Source: Brooklawnia propionicigenes
GTDB lineage: Bacteria; Actinomycetota; Actinomycetes; Propionibacteriales; Propionibacteriaceae
DNA: 64,000 bases
Reading direction: 5' to 3'
NCBI RefSeq assembly: GCF_030297015.1
Contig: NZ_AP028056.1
Coordinates: 692,939 to 756,938, forward strand
Position 1 is the stretch's first letter. The number at the start of each line of letters is the position of its first letter. Shown here piece after piece: positions 37,871 to 48,750 of the stretch. Under the pieces are notes generated by a model. It worked only from the letters and a program-made list of their open reading frames with translations, was not told the origin of the DNA and ran no database searches. The translations under genes were made by a program, and so were the position numbers.

Positions 37871-39154
37871 TCAGCGGTCACCCAGCGGCACGTAGTCTCG
37901 CTCGCCCTCGCCGATGTAGATCTGGCGCGGACGACCGATCTTGCGCTTGGGGTTGGTCACCAGTTCACGCCATTGGGCGATCCAGCCGGGCAGCCGCCCG
38001 ATCGCGAACAGCACGGTGAACATCTCCTTTGGGAAACCCATCGCCTCGTAGATGAGCCCCGAATAGAAATCGACATTCGGGTAGAGCTTGCGCTCGGTGA
38101 AATAGTCGTCCTCGAGGGCCGCGTGCTCCAGCTCCTGGGCGAGCTTCAGCAGGTCGCGACGTCCGGCTTTGAGGCTCATCACCTTGTCGGCATGCTCCTT
38201 GATGATCGCCGCGCGCGGATCGTAGTTCTTGTAGATGCGATGACCGAAGCCCATCAGCTTGATTCCGGCCTTCTTGTCCTTGACCTGCTGCACGTACTCC
38301 TTGACCGAGATCCCGGACTCCTTGATCGCCGAGAGCATCTCCACTACAGCCTGATTGGCGCCACCGTGCAGTGGCCCGGACAGCGCGTTCACGCCACCGG
38401 CCACCGAGGCATAGATGTTCGCGCCCGATGAACCGATCAGGCGAACCGTCGAGGTGGAGCAGTTCTGCTCGTGATCGGCGTGCAGGATCAACAGCACATC
38501 CAAAGCCCGGGTGATCTCGTCGTGGAACTCATAGGGTTCGGTCGGATAGGCGAAGCTCATTCGCAGGAAGTTCTCGATATAGCTGAGCGAATTGTCCGGA
38601 TACAGCATGGCTTCGCCCCGCGAATTCTTGTAGCCGTAGGCGGCCAGCGTCGGGACCTTCGCGATCAGCCTTTCGGTGGCCTTCTCGATCGCCTCCGGGG
38701 TGTAGTCGACCGAGTCGAAGCTGTAGGTGGACAGCATCATCAGGCCGCTGGCCAGCACCGGCATCGGGTGCGAGCGGCGCGGGAACATCTTGAAGAACTC
38801 CCGCATCCTTTCGTCCACCATGGTCTTGCGGCGGATCCGGTCTTCCCAGGTGGCCAACTCGGCGGCGGTCGGCAACTCGCCGTAGATCACCAGATAGGCG
38901 GTCTCCAAGAAGGTCGACTCCTTGGCCAGCTGCTCGATCGGATACCCGCGGTAGCGCAAGACTCCGGCGTCCCCGTCGATATAGGTGATGGCGGACATCG
39001 TCGAAGCGGTGTTCGCCAGCCCATCGTCATAGGTCGTATAGCCTGTTTCCGACAGCAGCTTGCTGATGTCGATACCCGAAGAACCCTCGGTCGGCACCAC
39101 GACAGGTGCCTCGAAATCGGTTTCCAGGCCGCTGATACGCACGGAATCGCTCAC
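37871..39154 (-). CDS. gltA: Citrate synthase
   Basis: Condenses acetyl-CoA and oxaloacetate in the TCA cycle. It is 427 residues, a type II hexameric-size enzyme. Catalytic region LHGGANQAVVEML and GFGHRIYKNYDPRA are present, and LHADHEQNCSTSTVRL holds the first active-site His. GTG at 39154 with AAGGAA upstream was preferred to the TTG at 39187, which lacks a ribosome binding site. Confidence 0.96.
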   Translation of the reverse strand: MSDSVRISGLETDFEAPVVVPTEGSSGIDISKLLSETGYTTYDDGLANTASTMSAITYIDGDAGVLRYRGYPIEQLAKESTFLETAYLVIYGELPTAAELATWEDRIRRKTMVDERMREFFKMFPRRSHPMPVLASGLMMLSTYSFDSVDYTPEAIEKATERLIAKVPTLAAYGYKNSRGEAMLYPDNSLSYIENFLRMSFAYPTEPYEFHDEITRALDVLLILHADHEQNCSTSTVRLIGSSGANIYASVAGGVNALSGPLHGGANQAVVEMLSAIKESGISVKEYVQQVKDKKAGIKLMGFGHRIYKNYDPRAAIIKEHADKVMSLKAGRRDLLKLAQELEHAALEDDYFTERKLYPNVDFYSGLIYEAMGFPKEMFTVLFAIGRLPGWIAQWRELVTNPKRKIGRPRQIYIGEGERDYVPLGDR

Positions 39155-39232
39155 CTGAGACTGTTCCTTCCACTCGCCATTCGACAACGCTGTGTTGGCC
39201 CCTCCACCCTATTGCGCGGGCGGTAAACGCGC

Positions 39233-40219
39233 TCAGCTTTGGCCGGTGTTGGTGTGCGCCGACAGCGGAAGCTGCACCTGCACGCAACGCTTCCGGACGC
39301 TGACATCGAGTTCGGTGACGTCTTCCACGACGTCGCCGTCGACCTGAACCGGCAATGGCTGGTGCGGCCGGACGCGCAACCTCGAGACGCTCGAGTAGCG
39401 CAACGCGCCCACCGGATGATCATGGCCGGTGAGTCCCTTGACCGCGACCGGCAGCCACTGATCGGGCCGCTTGAGCGGCACCTGGAGCACCTCGAGGATG
39501 CCATCGTCGGCCAGCGCTCCCGGATAGACGAGCACTCCCCCAAGCACCGCGGGGGTGTTGCCGGCCAGCACCGTCCAGCACCGGGTCTTCACCGGATCGC
39601 AGTCGTCGAGCTGAACGTCCATGCCGATGGCCGGACGCAACGCCTCCACCATCCCGGTGAGCGCGTAGGCGGCCCAACCGGTGCGCTTCTTGGCGATGAT
39701 CCCGGTCTTCTGCACCGCCAAGGCGTCCCGCCCGATGCCGGCCATGGTCAGGAACGGCTCGGTGTACTCCTCGCCGCTGGTGGTGCGCATGTGCGCCTGC
39801 CCCAGATCGAGCGAGGTGTGCGGGCCGCGCAACGCCGTCGCGACCTGCTGTCCGACGCTCAGCTTGGTCAGCCCGAGATTGGACGCGAGCACATTGCCGG
39901 TGCCCAGAGCAATGATGCCGAGCCTCACATCGGTTCCGGCCAACGCCTCGGCGACCTCGCGGACGGTTCCGTCACCACCGATCGCGATGACCAGATCGGC
40001 GCCATCGGCGACACACTGACGTGCCTGGCCCTCGCCGGGATCCTCGGCGCTGGTCGTGTAGGCGCGCGGGGTCTCGATATTCGAATCGCGGCACTGACGG
40101 ACGATCTCCGAGATCGCGCTGCTCGCGTGATTGCTGAGCGGATTGACCACGATCCCGACGCGGATGGGCAGTGGGGCGTACTGGGGACTCGTGCGGCCCA
40201 GTACCGGAATGTGGTTCAT
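39233..40219 (-). CDS. Diacylglycerol kinase-like lipid kinase
   Basis: A 328-residue protein with a DAGK catalytic domain. The nucleotide motif GGDGTVREVAEAL and the following IIALGTGNVLASNLG are intact, and VVNPLSN begins the domain. Related actinobacterial enzymes phosphorylate diacylglycerol or sphingosine-type lipids in phospholipid recycling. The ATG at 40219 follows the stop of the ClC gene by 2 nt (AAAGAG as ribosome binding site within that gene); a GTG at 40225 would overlap it. Translation is thus probably coupled. Confidence 0.88.
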   Translation of the reverse strand: MNHIPVLGRTSPQYAPLPIRVGIVVNPLSNHASSAISEIVRQCRDSNIETPRAYTTSAEDPGEGQARQCVADGADLVIAIGGDGTVREVAEALAGTDVRLGIIALGTGNVLASNLGLTKLSVGQQVATALRGPHTSLDLGQAHMRTTSGEEYTEPFLTMAGIGRDALAVQKTGIIAKKRTGWAAYALTGMVEALRPAIGMDVQLDDCDPVKTRCWTVLAGNTPAVLGGVLVYPGALADDGILEVLQVPLKRPDQWLPVAVKGLTGHDHPVGALRYSSVSRLRVRPHQPLPVQVDGDVVEDVTELDVSVRKRCVQVQLPLSAHTNTGQS

Positions 40220-40221
40220 GC

Positions 40222-41457
40222 TCACTCTTTCATTGTGCCCGACGTCACCGCACAAGACCCGAAGGCCGCGACCAACAGCAGCGGCAGTATCCAAATCGGT
40301 GCACGAATCAGTTCCCAGGCCATCACCGCGGCGAAGAGCGGGGCCCGCTGGGTGACCGCAAGAACCCCGCCGGCGGCGATGATCGCAAACGGGACCGGAT
40401 CGGCCACAATGCCGAGCAAGGACAGCCCCCACGCTGCTGCCACGCCGAGGGCCGCCCCGGTGGAAAGCGCCGGCGTGAGCAGTCCACCGCGCGCACCAGC
40501 CGCCAGATACATGGCAGTAGCCGCCGGTTTGGCCACCAGCAGAACCACGAACAGCTCCATCGGAGCGCTGGCGTCGAATGCTGCTTGCAGAATGTCCTTG
40601 CCGTTGCCCGGCAGCACCGGCAGCCACATCGATGCCGCACCGGTGAGGGCTCCGGCCACCGCGATGGTCCAAGCCGGCCACAGTGGTGCACCGCGCAATC
40701 GGGAGCGCAGCGCGAAGCTCGTCGCGTGAGCACTCAGCAGGTGGAAACCGATGCCGGTCAGTGCACACAGGGGAATCGCGAGCACTGCCCAGCCCGCGGT
40801 GACCAGATCGAAGGACGCCGGTGGGAGGAGATAGCTGGGCTCATTGCCGCTGATTGACCATACGACGAGGATCGCCATGAACGACATCGCCAGACAACTC
40901 GCCCACGTACGAGATGAGCGCCACTGTCTGGTCAAGGCAACCCCGAAGATGGCGCCGGCCAGGGGCACGTTGTAGACAGCGGCCAGGCCCGCGCCCGCGG
41001 CGCCGGCCACGATGATCCGGGCCGCGCTGGCGTCCAACTCCAGTCGGGTGGCAAGCCGTGCTGCCAGCGCCGCAGCCACCAGACGAGGGGCGCCCTCGCG
41101 TCCGATCGAGGCGCCGGCTCCCACGACTGCGGTCTGCAACACGCCATCGGCCAGGGGACGCAGCAGTGGGGTCTTCGCCGGCATCGCGGCCTGCAGGTCG
41201 TCCACGCTCAGTAGATCGCCGCGCCGCGCCAACGCCCACCAACCGAGCCCGGCGAGCAGACCACCGATGGTCGGGGCCAGTACTCGTCGCACTGCGGATG
41301 CCTGTTCGACGTCCAGCATCAGGCTGTCTGCGTCCACGCCGTAGGCGGCGAACTGCACGAGGTCCAGCAGCCAGATCAGCGCGCTGGCGGCGAGGCCTGC
41401 GAGCAGCCCCGCGGCGACAACCGCGACGCCAATCCGAAGCCAACCGTGTGCCGTCAT
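40222..41457 (-). CDS. ClC family chloride channel/transporter
   Basis: A 411-residue membrane protein with about ten hydrophobic segments. GASIGREGAP corresponds to the conserved GREGP selectivity-filter loop, and AAVYNVPLAGAIFGV is the next family motif. It has no C-terminal CBS domains. Bacterial ClC proteins exchange chloride for protons or pass anions such as fluoride. The residue equivalent to the gating glutamate is the E of GREGAP, which suggests exchange. It ends at the start of the lipid kinase gene. Confidence 0.88.
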   Translation of the reverse strand: MTAHGWLRIGVAVVAAGLLAGLAASALIWLLDLVQFAAYGVDADSLMLDVEQASAVRRVLAPTIGGLLAGLGWWALARRGDLLSVDDLQAAMPAKTPLLRPLADGVLQTAVVGAGASIGREGAPRLVAAALAARLATRLELDASAARIIVAGAAGAGLAAVYNVPLAGAIFGVALTRQWRSSRTWASCLAMSFMAILVVWSISGNEPSYLLPPASFDLVTAGWAVLAIPLCALTGIGFHLLSAHATSFALRSRLRGAPLWPAWTIAVAGALTGAASMWLPVLPGNGKDILQAAFDASAPMELFVVLLVAKPAATAMYLAAGARGGLLTPALSTGAALGVAAAWGLSLLGIVADPVPFAIIAAGGVLAVTQRAPLFAAVMAWELIRAPIWILPLLLVAAFGSCAVTSGTMKE

Positions 41458-41506
41458 GACAATGAGTCTGCCGCGCGAATCAGGGCAAGATCACTCAACG
41501 CCGTGG

Positions 41507-42523
41507 TCAGCTCTTGGGTTGTGCCCAATCCATCTGCGGAACCTCTGCGGCGAAGGCGCGCAACAGGTCGGCGGACGCGTCCATGGCGTTCCGGTGTCCC
41601 GAACGCACCTGCGTCTCCAGCTCACGCGCCAGGGTGCGCATGGTATGCGTGCTGTGCAGCGTATCCATCACGGCAGCCTCGGTCTGGCTCCACATCCACT
41701 CGACCTGCTGAGCGGCGCGGTAGTTGGCCAGCCCGTACTTGGACTCCAAGTACTCACGATGATCGAGCACTGCCTGCCAGACCTCGGTCAGCCCGACCTT
41801 GTGCAGCGCCGAGCATGTCAGCACTGGGACGCGGCGGTCTGCGTCGGTGGCGACGAGCTTCATCGCGATGGACAGCTCGCGGGCAGTGACCCGGGCCTCG
41901 CCGGCGTTGTCGCCGTCGGCCTTGTTGACGGCGATCACATGGGCGAGTTCCAAGATGCCCTTCTTGATGCCCTGCAGCTGGTCACCCGAGCGGGCGAGCA
42001 TCAAGATCAGATAGGTGTCGACCATCCCTTGGACGGCGACTTCGGACTGGCCCACGCCGACGGTCTCGACAATGACGACGTCGTAGCCGGCGGCTTCCAC
42101 GAGCAACATGCCCTCGCGGGTGGCGCGGGCGACACCACCGAGATGCAGTCCGGTGGGTGAGGGACGAATGAACGCCGAGTCCGACTGGGCGAGCTCCCCC
42201 ATCCGCGTCCGGTCACCGAGCACCGAGCCGCCCGAAACCGAACTGCTCGGGTCGACGGCCAGCACCGCGACCTTGTGTCCCTCATCGATCAGCTGGACGC
42301 CCAGCGCATCGATGAAGGTGGATTTTCCAGCGCCGGGGACACCGGAGAGTCCCAGGCGGATGGCATTGCCCGACAGTGGCGTGAGCTCACGCAGGAGTTC
42401 CCGCGCCAGCGCACGATGCGCTGGCTTGCGGGACTCCACGAGGGTGATGGCCCGGGCCAGTGCGGCCCGGTCACCACCCTTGACACCATCGATCAGTGTC
42501 GCGACATCGATTGTTCTAGGCAT
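41507..42523 (-). CDS. meaB: Methylmalonyl-CoA mutase-associated GTPase MeaB
   Basis: G-protein chaperone that gates adenosylcobalamin loading and protects methylmalonyl-CoA mutase. It is 338 residues. The P loop is [12 protein letters not shown], and the base-recognition region VNKADGDN and [14 protein letters not shown] are present. The ATG lies inside the 3' end of mutB (8-nt overlap), the typical operon order mutA-mutB-meaB. Confidence 0.95.
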   Translation of the reverse strand: MPRTIDVATLIDGVKGGDRAALARAITLVESRKPAHRALARELLRELTPLSGNAIRLGLSGVPGAGKSTFIDALGVQLIDEGHKVAVLAVDPSSSVSGGSVLGDRTRMGELAQSDSAFIRPSPTGLHLGGVARATREGMLLVEAAGYDVVIVETVGVGQSEVAVQGMVDTYLILMLARSGDQLQGIKKGILELAHVIAVNKADGDNAGEARVTARELSIAMKLVATDADRRVPVLTCSALHKVGLTEVWQAVLDHREYLESKYGLANYRAAQQVEWMWSQTEAAVMDTLHSTHTMRTLARELETQVRSGHRNAMDASADLLRAFAAEVPQMDWAQPKS

Positions 42524-44708
42524 TACCGTCCCGGGCCGTGGCCAACATCGCCTTCAGCAGATCCTTGGCAGCAGCGGGAATGTTGGTGCCCGGCGGGTAA
42601 ATCGCCACCGCACCATCATCACGCAGCTCCTGGAAGTCCTGTTCGGGGATGACGCCACCGACCACGATCATGATGTCTTGACGACCCTGCTTGTCGAGTT
42701 CCTTGCGCAATGCAGGAACCAGAGTCAGGTGACCGGCAGCCAGCGAGGACACGCCCACGACGTGCACGTCCCCATCGATCGCCTGACGAGCAGCCTCCTC
42801 AGGCGTCTGGAACAGCGGGCCTACGTCGACGTCGAAGCCGAGATCGGCGAAGGCGGTTGCGATCACCTTCTGGCCTCGGTCGTGACCGTCCTGACCCATC
42901 TTGGCGATCAGGATACGCGGACGGCGTCCTTCGACCTCTTCGAACTCTTCGACGAGAGCGTGAGTCTCTTCCATGGCTGGAGTCTTTCCGGATTCCTTCG
43001 AGTACACACCGGAGATCGTGCGGATCTGAGCGGTGTAGCGTCCGAAGACGTCTTCCAGGGCGTCCGACATCTCACCCACCGAAGCACCGGCGCGACCTGC
43101 GTCGATGCACAGCTTCAGCAGGTTGCGATCGGGATCGGTCGGATCGGGATTCGCGGCCGCCCAGGTGATGGCCTCCAGGGCCTTCTTGCACGCCTCGGTG
43201 TCGCGTTCGGCGCGCAGCTTCTCGAGCTTGGCGATCTGCTGCGCCCGCACCTCACGGTTGTCGATCTTCAGCACGTCGAGCGGATCTTCTTGATCCAAGA
43301 CGTACTTGTTGACACCGATGATCGGCTGACGACCCGAATCGATACGTGCCTGAGTACGCGCGGCGGCTTCCTCGATACGCATCTTCGGGATGCCGGCTTC
43401 GATGGCCTTGGTCATGCCACCGGCCTGCTCGACCTCCTGGATCAGCGACCAGCCCTTGCGGGCCAGCTGCTGGGTCAGCGACTCGACATAGGCCGAACCT
43501 GCCCACAGATCGACGCTGCGGCAGGTGCCCGACTCCTGCTGCAAGAACAGCTGGGTGTTACGGGCGATGCGGGCCGAGAAGTCGGTCGGCAGTGCGATGG
43601 CCTCGTCCAGTGCGTTGGTGTGCAGCGACTGGGTGTGGCCCTGGGTGGCGGCCATGGCCTCCACGCAGGTACGCACCACGTTGTTATAGACATCCTGGGC
43701 GGTCAGCGACCAACCGGAGGTCTGCGAGTGGGTGCGCAGGCTCATCGACTTCGGGTTCTGCGGGCCGAACTGGCGGACCAGGCGAGCCCACAGCATACGG
43801 GCCGCACGCATCTTCGCCACTTCCATGAAGAAGTTCGTGCCGATCGCCCAGAAGAACGACAGCCGCGGAGCGAACTGGTCGACCTTCAGGCCAACAGACT
43901 CGCCGGCGCGGATGTACTCCACACCGTCGGCCAGCGTGTAGGCCATCTCGATGTCGGCGGTCGCACCGGCTTCCTGCATGTGGTAGCCGGAGATCGAAAT
44001 CGAGTTGAACTTCGGCATGTTTGCGCTGGTGAACGCGAAGATGTCCGAGATGATCCGCATCGACGGCGCCGGCGGGTAGATGTAGGTGTTACGAACCATG
44101 AACTCTTTGAGAATGTCGTTCTGGATCGTACCGGCCAGTTGCGCGGGCTTGACGCCCTGCTCCTCGGCGGCCACCACATACAGCGCCAGAATCGGCAGCA
44201 CCGCGCCGTTCATGGTCATCGACACCGACATCTGGTCGAGCGGAATGCCGTCGAACAGCTGACGCATGTCGAGGATCGAGTCGACGGCCACGCCGGCCAT
44301 ACCGACGTCACCGGCGACCCGCGGGTGATCCGAGTCGTAGCCGCGGTGGGTCGCCAGATCGAATGCGATCGACAGGCCCTTCTGGCCTGCGGCCAGGTTG
44401 CGGCGGTAGAAGGCATTGGACTCGGCGGCAGTGGAGAAACCGGCGTACTGACGGATCGTCCACGGACGCGAGGTGTACATGGTCGAATACGGACCACGCA
44501 GGAACGGCGGCATACCGGGGAAGGTATGCAGATGATCCATGCTTTCGTACACGTCACTGCCATAGAGATGCTTGACATCGATCTGTTCCGGCGTGGTCCA
44601 GTCGATGGGGCCCTCCGCGTTCAGGATCGCGTCGAAGGTAGTCTGAGCGTCCGCAGCTACTGCTGGGGTCCCCAGTTCGACCTGGTCGAAACGAGGCAAG
44701 GCGTTCAC
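42516..44708 (-). CDS. mutB: Methylmalonyl-CoA mutase, large subunit
   Basis: Catalytic subunit that interconverts succinyl-CoA and (R)-methylmalonyl-CoA using adenosylcobalamin, the key step of the Wood-Werkman propionate cycle. It is 730 residues: an N-terminal TIM barrel and a C-terminal B12 domain with [13 protein letters not shown] (the DxHxxG motif), VVGVSSL and VVGGVIP. The GTG start overlaps the mutA stop by 4 nt. No epimerase or transcarboxylase gene lies in the window. Confidence 0.97.
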   Translation of the reverse strand: MNALPRFDQVELGTPAVAADAQTTFDAILNAEGPIDWTTPEQIDVKHLYGSDVYESMDHLHTFPGMPPFLRGPYSTMYTSRPWTIRQYAGFSTAAESNAFYRRNLAAGQKGLSIAFDLATHRGYDSDHPRVAGDVGMAGVAVDSILDMRQLFDGIPLDQMSVSMTMNGAVLPILALYVVAAEEQGVKPAQLAGTIQNDILKEFMVRNTYIYPPAPSMRIISDIFAFTSANMPKFNSISISGYHMQEAGATADIEMAYTLADGVEYIRAGESVGLKVDQFAPRLSFFWAIGTNFFMEVAKMRAARMLWARLVRQFGPQNPKSMSLRTHSQTSGWSLTAQDVYNNVVRTCVEAMAATQGHTQSLHTNALDEAIALPTDFSARIARNTQLFLQQESGTCRSVDLWAGSAYVESLTQQLARKGWSLIQEVEQAGGMTKAIEAGIPKMRIEEAAARTQARIDSGRQPIIGVNKYVLDQEDPLDVLKIDNREVRAQQIAKLEKLRAERDTEACKKALEAITWAAANPDPTDPDRNLLKLCIDAGRAGASVGEMSDALEDVFGRYTAQIRTISGVYSKESGKTPAMEETHALVEEFEEVEGRRPRILIAKMGQDGHDRGQKVIATAFADLGFDVDVGPLFQTPEEAARQAIDGDVHVVGVSSLAAGHLTLVPALRKELDKQGRQDIMIVVGGVIPEQDFQELRDDGAVAIYPPGTNIPAAAKDLLKAMLATARDGNA

Positions 44709-46609
44709 TTGTTCACCCCCAGAGTGTTCAGGACATCTTTCAAACCGGCGACGACATCCATGCCCAAGGCGATCGTGCCATCGATGAGTCCGGCGGTATC
44801 AACGTTTCCGAGTTCCTTGATGTTGCCCGCGAGCAGCACCCTGGCCGCACCGGCGTCCTTCAAGGCCTTCGCGGCCTCAACTCCGATGGACCCGTAGACC
44901 TTGGCCGACGAGCACAGGCACGCCACGGGAGTACCGGACGCCTGCCAGGCCTTGACGACCTCGTCGATATCGGCGCTTTCCACATTCGGGGTCGCCAGAC
45001 CGGCGATGTGGAAGTAGTTGGACGCGAAGCCTTCGCGTCCACCGAAGTCGCGGCGAGTTCCCAGGCAAGCCAGGAAGACCTTCGCGTCGGTGCCGGCGAC
45101 GGCATCGCGCAACTGCTCGAAGACCTCCGAATTGCGGGTCCAGGTCAGTCCGGCGTAGACCGGGGCTTCCGGACGAGCAGTGCGGTCGGTGACCGGAGCC
45201 TCCGTCGGGTTCGGGAACTCCGAAACACCGGTGACCGGGAGCTTACGAGAAGCCACCAGCTTGCTCCGCTTGGCGTTGAGATCGGCGAGCACCTCGGTGA
45301 CATGACCGGCGGCCAGCGCCGCCACCATGCCACCTGCGGCCTCGACAGCCTGGAACTCCGCCCAGGCAGCTTCGGCGATCTCGTTGGTCAGCGATTCGAT
45401 GGCCCACGCGCCACCGGCAGGATCGTTCACCCGGCCGATATTGGACTCCTCCGCCAGCACCACCTGGGTGTTGCGGGCGAGGCGACGGCTGAAGTCGTTG
45501 GGCAGGCCCCAGACTGTGTCGAACGGCAGCACCGTGACCGCCTCGGCGCCACCGATGGCGGCGGAGAAGGTCGAGATGGTGCCACGCAGGATGTTCACAT
45601 AGGGATCGTCGCGAGTGATCTCACGCCACGAGGTGACCGCATGCTGACGGGCACCGCGCTTGGCGGGGTCGACACCGAAGACTTCACCGACGCGCGCCCA
45701 TGCGGTGCGCAGCGCGCGGATCCGAGAGATGGTCGCCAATTCGTCGACGGCAGCGGTGACGCGGAAGTTGATCGCGTCGAAGGCGTCGTCCACGCTGACA
45801 CCCTGCTCGACCAGAGCCCGCACGTACTCGACGGCGCTGGCCAGCAGCCAGGCGACCTCGTGCACATCGCCCGCTCCAGCGTTGTGGTAGATGGTGCCGT
45901 CCACGACGATGGCTCGCGACTTCTTGTACTCGGCCAGCCGGTTCACGTAGCCGGCAAGCTGGGAGAGGTCGGGGGTCGTGCCGTTGAGAGCGGCCACGCC
46001 GATCGGGTCGAGGCCCAGGTTCAGCGAGAGCTCCGACTTGTCCTTGTCGGATGCCTCGAAGATGGCCAGCAGCGCGTCGGCTGCCGTCTGCTGATCGGTA
46101 CGGCTCGACACGTCGATCTTGGCCAGCTCGAGCAGCACATCAGCCAGATCGTCGGCGATGTCGGCAGCCGAAATGGCGTCCGGATCGACACGCAGCCAGA
46201 TGCTGTTGGCGCCGCGCTCCAGGTCGGTGCGGATGGCCGCGCGAGTGACGGCCGGATCAGGATCCTCATGCAGCGCCCGGACATCCCACGCGTCCATGTC
46301 GCCGTTGCGTACGGTTGTCCCACGCGTGAACGGCTCCGACGCGGGGGCTCCCAGCTCACCAATAGCATCATCGATGGTGTAAATAGGCTCAACCACGATG
46401 CCGTCAACTGTCTTGAAACGTAGCCGCTCGACCGCCTGTTCGGCGCTCAGCTGCTTGCCCTCAGGACGTCCCTTGTTCAGTACCTTTGCAACTTCGGCAG
46501 CCCACTGATCATAGGTGGGTGCGGCGAAGTCACCGGCGAGAACGAGGTTGTCGGGGGTTTCGTCCGCGACATCCGTTGACGCGCCTGCTGGTGGAGTAGG
46601 TGTCGTCAT
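44705..46609 (-). CDS. mutA: Methylmalonyl-CoA mutase, small subunit
   Basis: Non-catalytic partner of MutB, 634 residues. The barrel domain is recognisable ([19 protein letters not shown]), but the C-terminal B12-like domain has no DxHxxG, as is normal for small subunits. The ATG at 46609 has a strong GGGAGGAG about 8 nt upstream. It is the first gene of the mutA-mutB-meaB operon. I looked for a cobalamin riboswitch in the leader and saw none. Confidence 0.96.
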   Translation of the reverse strand: MTTPTPPAGASTDVADETPDNLVLAGDFAAPTYDQWAAEVAKVLNKGRPEGKQLSAEQAVERLRFKTVDGIVVEPIYTIDDAIGELGAPASEPFTRGTTVRNGDMDAWDVRALHEDPDPAVTRAAIRTDLERGANSIWLRVDPDAISAADIADDLADVLLELAKIDVSSRTDQQTAADALLAIFEASDKDKSELSLNLGLDPIGVAALNGTTPDLSQLAGYVNRLAEYKKSRAIVVDGTIYHNAGAGDVHEVAWLLASAVEYVRALVEQGVSVDDAFDAINFRVTAAVDELATISRIRALRTAWARVGEVFGVDPAKRGARQHAVTSWREITRDDPYVNILRGTISTFSAAIGGAEAVTVLPFDTVWGLPNDFSRRLARNTQVVLAEESNIGRVNDPAGGAWAIESLTNEIAEAAWAEFQAVEAAGGMVAALAAGHVTEVLADLNAKRSKLVASRKLPVTGVSEFPNPTEAPVTDRTARPEAPVYAGLTWTRNSEVFEQLRDAVAGTDAKVFLACLGTRRDFGGREGFASNYFHIAGLATPNVESADIDEVVKAWQASGTPVACLCSSAKVYGSIGVEAAKALKDAGAARVLLAGNIKELGNVDTAGLIDGTIALGMDVVAGLKDVLNTLGVNK

Positions 46610-46806
46610 CGGTTCACTCCTCCCAGTGTGAAAGGCTTCTCACGAAGCCGGGGTTCAAACCTTCATGCGGCCGTCAGGGCCACATAAAGCTTCTGCGATG
46701 GACGAGACCCGCTGGTCAGATCCACGGGACTAAGCAGGCGGAACAGTCCATCGCTCAGACCTGCAACAGCATACCAAGGCGGCTTCTCGCCCGGACGGCG
46801 CCCCGT

Positions 46807-46832
46807 GGCCTGACCAGCGGCCCGCTCAGGCC
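46807..46832 (-). terminator. Possible terminator of the hydroxyacid dehydrogenase gene
   Basis: A perfect 7-bp inverted repeat GGCCTGA/TCAGGCC with a 12-nt loop that overlaps the stop codon of the minus-strand gene ending at 46826. Short for a terminator, so only tentative. Confidence 0.4.
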
Positions 46833-47731
46833 TGCCCGCCCGCCTGAATCGTGATGTTGTTCAGCTTGGCCTGCGACTTCGTGAGAGCCGCGCAGAACTC
46901 GCCACCGAAGCCTTGCGCGCTGGCGATCTCGAGAGCCTCGTGGACCCCGTCGCCCACCACGGTCGGCACGCACAGATCAGCAGCCAGCCGCGAGAAATAG
47001 CGGACGTCCTTGCGGGCGTTGTCCAGCTGGAACCTCAAGGTGTCGAAGTTTCCCTTCAGCGATTCGCCCATGATGTTCAGGGTGCCGCCGTTGGCGAAGC
47101 CACCGCCGCCGAGCACCTCGATCAGCTTGGCCGGGTCGACGCCCGACTTCACGCAGACCGAGAAGCCCTCGGCCAAGATGGTCAGGGCGGCCTGGAAGGC
47201 GGTGTTGTTGGCGAGCTTGATGATGTGGCCGGCGCCTACCCCACCGCAGCGGTAGATGTTGTCGGCGAAACAGGACACGATCGGCTCGACCTCGGCGAAG
47301 AGTTCGTCGTCGGCACCGACGAGCACGTTGACGGTGCCCGCCTCTGCCTCGGCTGGCCCACGGGTCAGCGGGATGTCGGCGAACTTGGCGCCCTTGCCGG
47401 CAGCCAGTTCAGCCAGCCGGTAGGTGGTCGACGGCTCGGAGGTGGAGGCGTCCAGGATCAGCAGCCCCGGCTTCGGGTCAGTGAGGATCTGGGTGACCAC
47501 CTGCTCGACGTCGGCGGCGGACGTGACGCAGATCACGATTACGTCGCTGGTATGGCCCAATTCGGCATTGTCGGCCGCGCGGGTCGCGCCCAGTTCATCG
47601 AGCCCCTCGGGAGCCCGATTGCGCATGGTGTAGGCCAGCGGGTATCCCTTGAGCAGCAGATTCTTCGCCAGCCCATGGCCCATCAGGCCGGTAGCCCCCA
47701 CGAATCCGATCTGCTTGGTGCTATCGCTCAC
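46826..47731 (-). CDS. NAD(P)-dependent beta-hydroxyacid dehydrogenase family protein
   Basis: A 301-residue enzyme of the 3-hydroxyisobutyrate dehydrogenase/tartronate semialdehyde reductase family. The Rossmann motif GFVGATGLMGHGLAKNL departs slightly from GxGxMG (Ala-Thr in place of Gly). The catalytic Lys lies in IIKLANNTAFQ. GTG at 47731 with GAGAGGA upstream was chosen over the longer frame. It stands alone, transcribed divergently from the patatin gene; the substrate is unknown. Confidence 0.85.
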   Translation of the reverse strand: MSDSTKQIGFVGATGLMGHGLAKNLLLKGYPLAYTMRNRAPEGLDELGATRAADNAELGHTSDVIVICVTSAADVEQVVTQILTDPKPGLLILDASTSEPSTTYRLAELAAGKGAKFADIPLTRGPAEAEAGTVNVLVGADDELFAEVEPIVSCFADNIYRCGGVGAGHIIKLANNTAFQAALTILAEGFSVCVKSGVDPAKLIEVLGGGGFANGGTLNIMGESLKGNFDTLRFQLDNARKDVRYFSRLAADLCVPTVVGDGVHEALEIASAQGFGGEFCAALTKSQAKLNNITIQAGGQA

Positions 47732-47808
47732 GATTGTCCTCTCATCATTGTTCGGTCGCATTCGACACCGCCTATCTTGCCATCTGCGATCGGTGAGAAA
47801 CTGGGATC

Positions 47809-48717
47809 GTGCCACGTTCAACCACCTCCACCGCGCTGACCAGCAATGTCACCGATACCGCCTTGATCTTCGAAGGCGGCGGCATGCGAGCCAGCTACAC
47901 CGCCGCGGTCGTGGTCGCCCTGCTGCAGGCCGAGATCCATCTCGACTGGGTGGCCGGCATCTCAGCCGGGTCGTCCAATACGGCGAACTACCTGGCCAGG
48001 GATACTTGGCGTGCCAAGGAGTCCTTCGTCGGCTTCGCGGCGGACCCGCAGTTCGGCGACCTGCGCACCTTCCTGCGGGGGCAGGGCATGTTCAACGCCA
48101 ACTACATCTACCAGCAGACCGGCCAGCCCGGCGGGGCACTCCCCTACGACTGGGCCACCTTCCAGGCCAACCCTGCCGCGATGAACCTCGGAGTCTTCGA
48201 AGCAGACACCGGCAAGGCGTTCTACTGGACGAGGGAGGACACCCCGACACCGGCGGATCTGATGGTGCGCGTGCAGTCGTCGTCCACACTGCCGTTCTTC
48301 ATGCCCACCGTGCACATCGGCGAACACAGCTACGTGGACGGGGCACTCGGCCCCAGCGGCGGAATCGCGTTGGACGCGGCCAAGGCGGCCGGTTTCCAGA
48401 AGTTCCTCGTCGTGCTGACCCGGCCCCGTTCGTATGTGAAGGAACCGATGCGCGTCAGCAGGGTCGTGCGGCAGTACTTCCGGCGCTATCCGGCGGTTGT
48501 GGACGCGTTGATGGCTCGGCCCGACAACTACAACCGCACCCGGGCCGAACTGCTGGAACTGGAGCGCAGCGGAGACGCGATGGTCTTCTTCCCCGACGGA
48601 TACACCGTGAGCAACTCGGAGAGAAATGTCGCCAAGCTGGCGCGCAGCTATGCCGATGGGCAGGCGCAGATCAAGCGCGAACTGCCTGCCTGGAAGGAAT
48701 GGCTGGGCCTGGCGTAA
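47809..48717 (+). CDS. Patatin-like phospholipase
   Basis: A 302-residue Ser-Asp dyad hydrolase. The oxyanion hole is FEGGGMR, the nucleophile elbow is GISAGSSN (G-x-S-x-G) and the dyad aspartate lies in YVDGALGPSGG. This is close to the YjjU group of bacterial patatins. The start is GTG at 47809, about 77 bp from the divergent dehydrogenase. It probably acts on membrane or storage lipids; it has no signal peptide. Confidence 0.88.
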   Translation: MPRSTTSTALTSNVTDTALIFEGGGMRASYTAAVVVALLQAEIHLDWVAGISAGSSNTANYLARDTWRAKESFVGFAADPQFGDLRTFLRGQGMFNANYIYQQTGQPGGALPYDWATFQANPAAMNLGVFEADTGKAFYWTREDTPTPADLMVRVQSSSTLPFFMPTVHIGEHSYVDGALGPSGGIALDAAKAAGFQKFLVVLTRPRSYVKEPMRVSRVVRQYFRRYPAVVDALMARPDNYNRTRAELLELERSGDAMVFFPDGYTVSNSERNVAKLARSYADGQAQIKRELPAWKEWLGLA

Positions 48718-48750
48718 GCCGCGCTAGCGAGCCCGGCTCACCGACGCCGG

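Noticed and set aside
39160-40768. Long N-terminal extension of the lipid kinase frame (to 40768)
   Set aside because: It overlaps the ClC channel gene in another frame; the ATG at 40219 follows the channel stop and has a ribosome binding site.
46610-46825. Cobalamin riboswitch upstream of mutA
   Set aside because: I saw no B12-box-like sequence or the long structured leader expected; only a normal ribosome binding site is present.
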